In this document: positions 32,869 through 33,176 of the stretch, one piece after another
Position numbering within the stretch: the first letter of the stretch is position 1
Layout: every line of letters starts with the position of its first letter
Origin: Echinostoma caproni
Taxonomy: Eukaryota > Platyhelminthes > Trematoda > Plagiorchiida > Echinostomatidae
Assembly: GCA_900618425.1 (NCBI GenBank)
Contig: UZAN01042400.1
Coordinates: 14,383-47,558, forward strand
Length of the DNA: 33,176 nt
Direction: 5' to 3'
The notes under the pieces: generated by a model
What the model saw: only the letters and a program-made list of their open reading frames with translations
Database searches by the model: none
What the model was told of the DNA's origin: nothing
Translations under genes and position numbers: made by a program

Positions 32869-33176
32869 TTATACAAATACAAAGTAGATGACCTGAAATG
32901 CGCGAGTTGGAGTGACGCAATGTTCTTGTTCGAATAAGTGTTCGGTTATCGAAGATCTAAGTCTTTTCTGCTCATTCGATGAAGTAACAGTTTCGAACTT
33001 GTCGCTCATCGCCACACCGGGATGTGTAACTGCCTCTCTGTCCCGCCTATGTAGATGGCTGAGCATCCGCATTTGAATTTGTAAATACGATTTGATTTGG
33101 CAGAGGGGGGCAATGGTTCTTTCATCGATGTCGTTGCTATCCGGGTGGTAGTGAAGACAATGACCAAATCAACTGC
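32869..33176 (-). pseudogene. Penelope-like element relic: GIY-YIG endonuclease end, running off the right edge
   Basis: On the minus strand, from the right edge: LPPSAKSNRIYKFKCGCSAI then YIGGTERQL near 33060-33120 matches the GIY-YIG core of Penelope-like elements (IYKF-C-C-YIGRT-R-L). A TGA follows at about 33020 (frameshift or nonsense). In another frame SSITEHLFEQEHCVTP and TRAFQVIYF at 32885-32970 match the C-terminal HL-H-V-P-AF-VI block, the counterpart of PSEAFQIIF in the copy near 2980. The RT part lies outside the window. It is a dead copy, in opposite orientation to the relic at 1757-3130. Confidence 0.82.

Overview
The window looks like a repeat-rich piece of a flatworm nuclear genome, most likely a trematode. 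The base composition is moderately AT-rich. There are no bacterial-style operons, the long open frames are bounded by splice-site-like sequences, and most recognisable coding matter is decayed retrotransposon of the kinds known from schistosomes and liver flukes: RTE/SR2-like, CR1-like and Penelope-like elements plus Ty3/gypsy pol. All taxonomic and family calls come from recalled motifs; no search was run.

Layout, left to right. 2-433: 3' end of an RTE-like reverse transcriptase, plus strand. 1427-1464: CTA microsatellite. About 1757-3130: Penelope-like element relic, plus strand, with both RT and GIY-YIG parts. 3264-3296: CA repeat. 3300-7000: no gene, but three copies of a degenerate 21-bp two-unit repeat. 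7003-8915: CR1-like endonuclease/RT relic, minus strand. 8916-11300: tRNA-like B box, weak plus-strand exon candidates and one minus-strand terminal-exon candidate. 11300-11803 and 22903-23284 (or 22914-23284): two Ser/Arg/Tyr-rich exons of what is probably one host gene, split by an 11-kb intron. That intron holds a possible extra exon (19416-19656), a pair of diverged direct repeats and a Ty3/gypsy integrase relic. 24935-26540: second RTE-like RT relic. 27540-28530: Ty3/gypsy RT and integrase relic, minus strand. 29075-31330: second CR1-like relic, minus strand, split by a 646-bp LTR-like insert. 31818-32757: third CR1-like relic, plus strand, split by a clean 362-bp solo LTR. 32869-33176: second Penelope-like relic, minus strand, running off the edge.

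The best-supported unusual structure is the nested solo LTR at 31912-32273. It starts TG and ends CA, carries a TATA-like box and AATAAA, is flanked by perfect 5-bp duplications (ACATT), and its removal puts the two halves of the CR1-like frame back in register. The host gene could not be named: its two strong exons look like a disordered, phosphorylatable cytoplasmic tail ending in a possible class I PDZ ligand (ESNV). No new defence, toxin or metabolic system was seen, and no rRNA, intact tRNA or CRISPR array.
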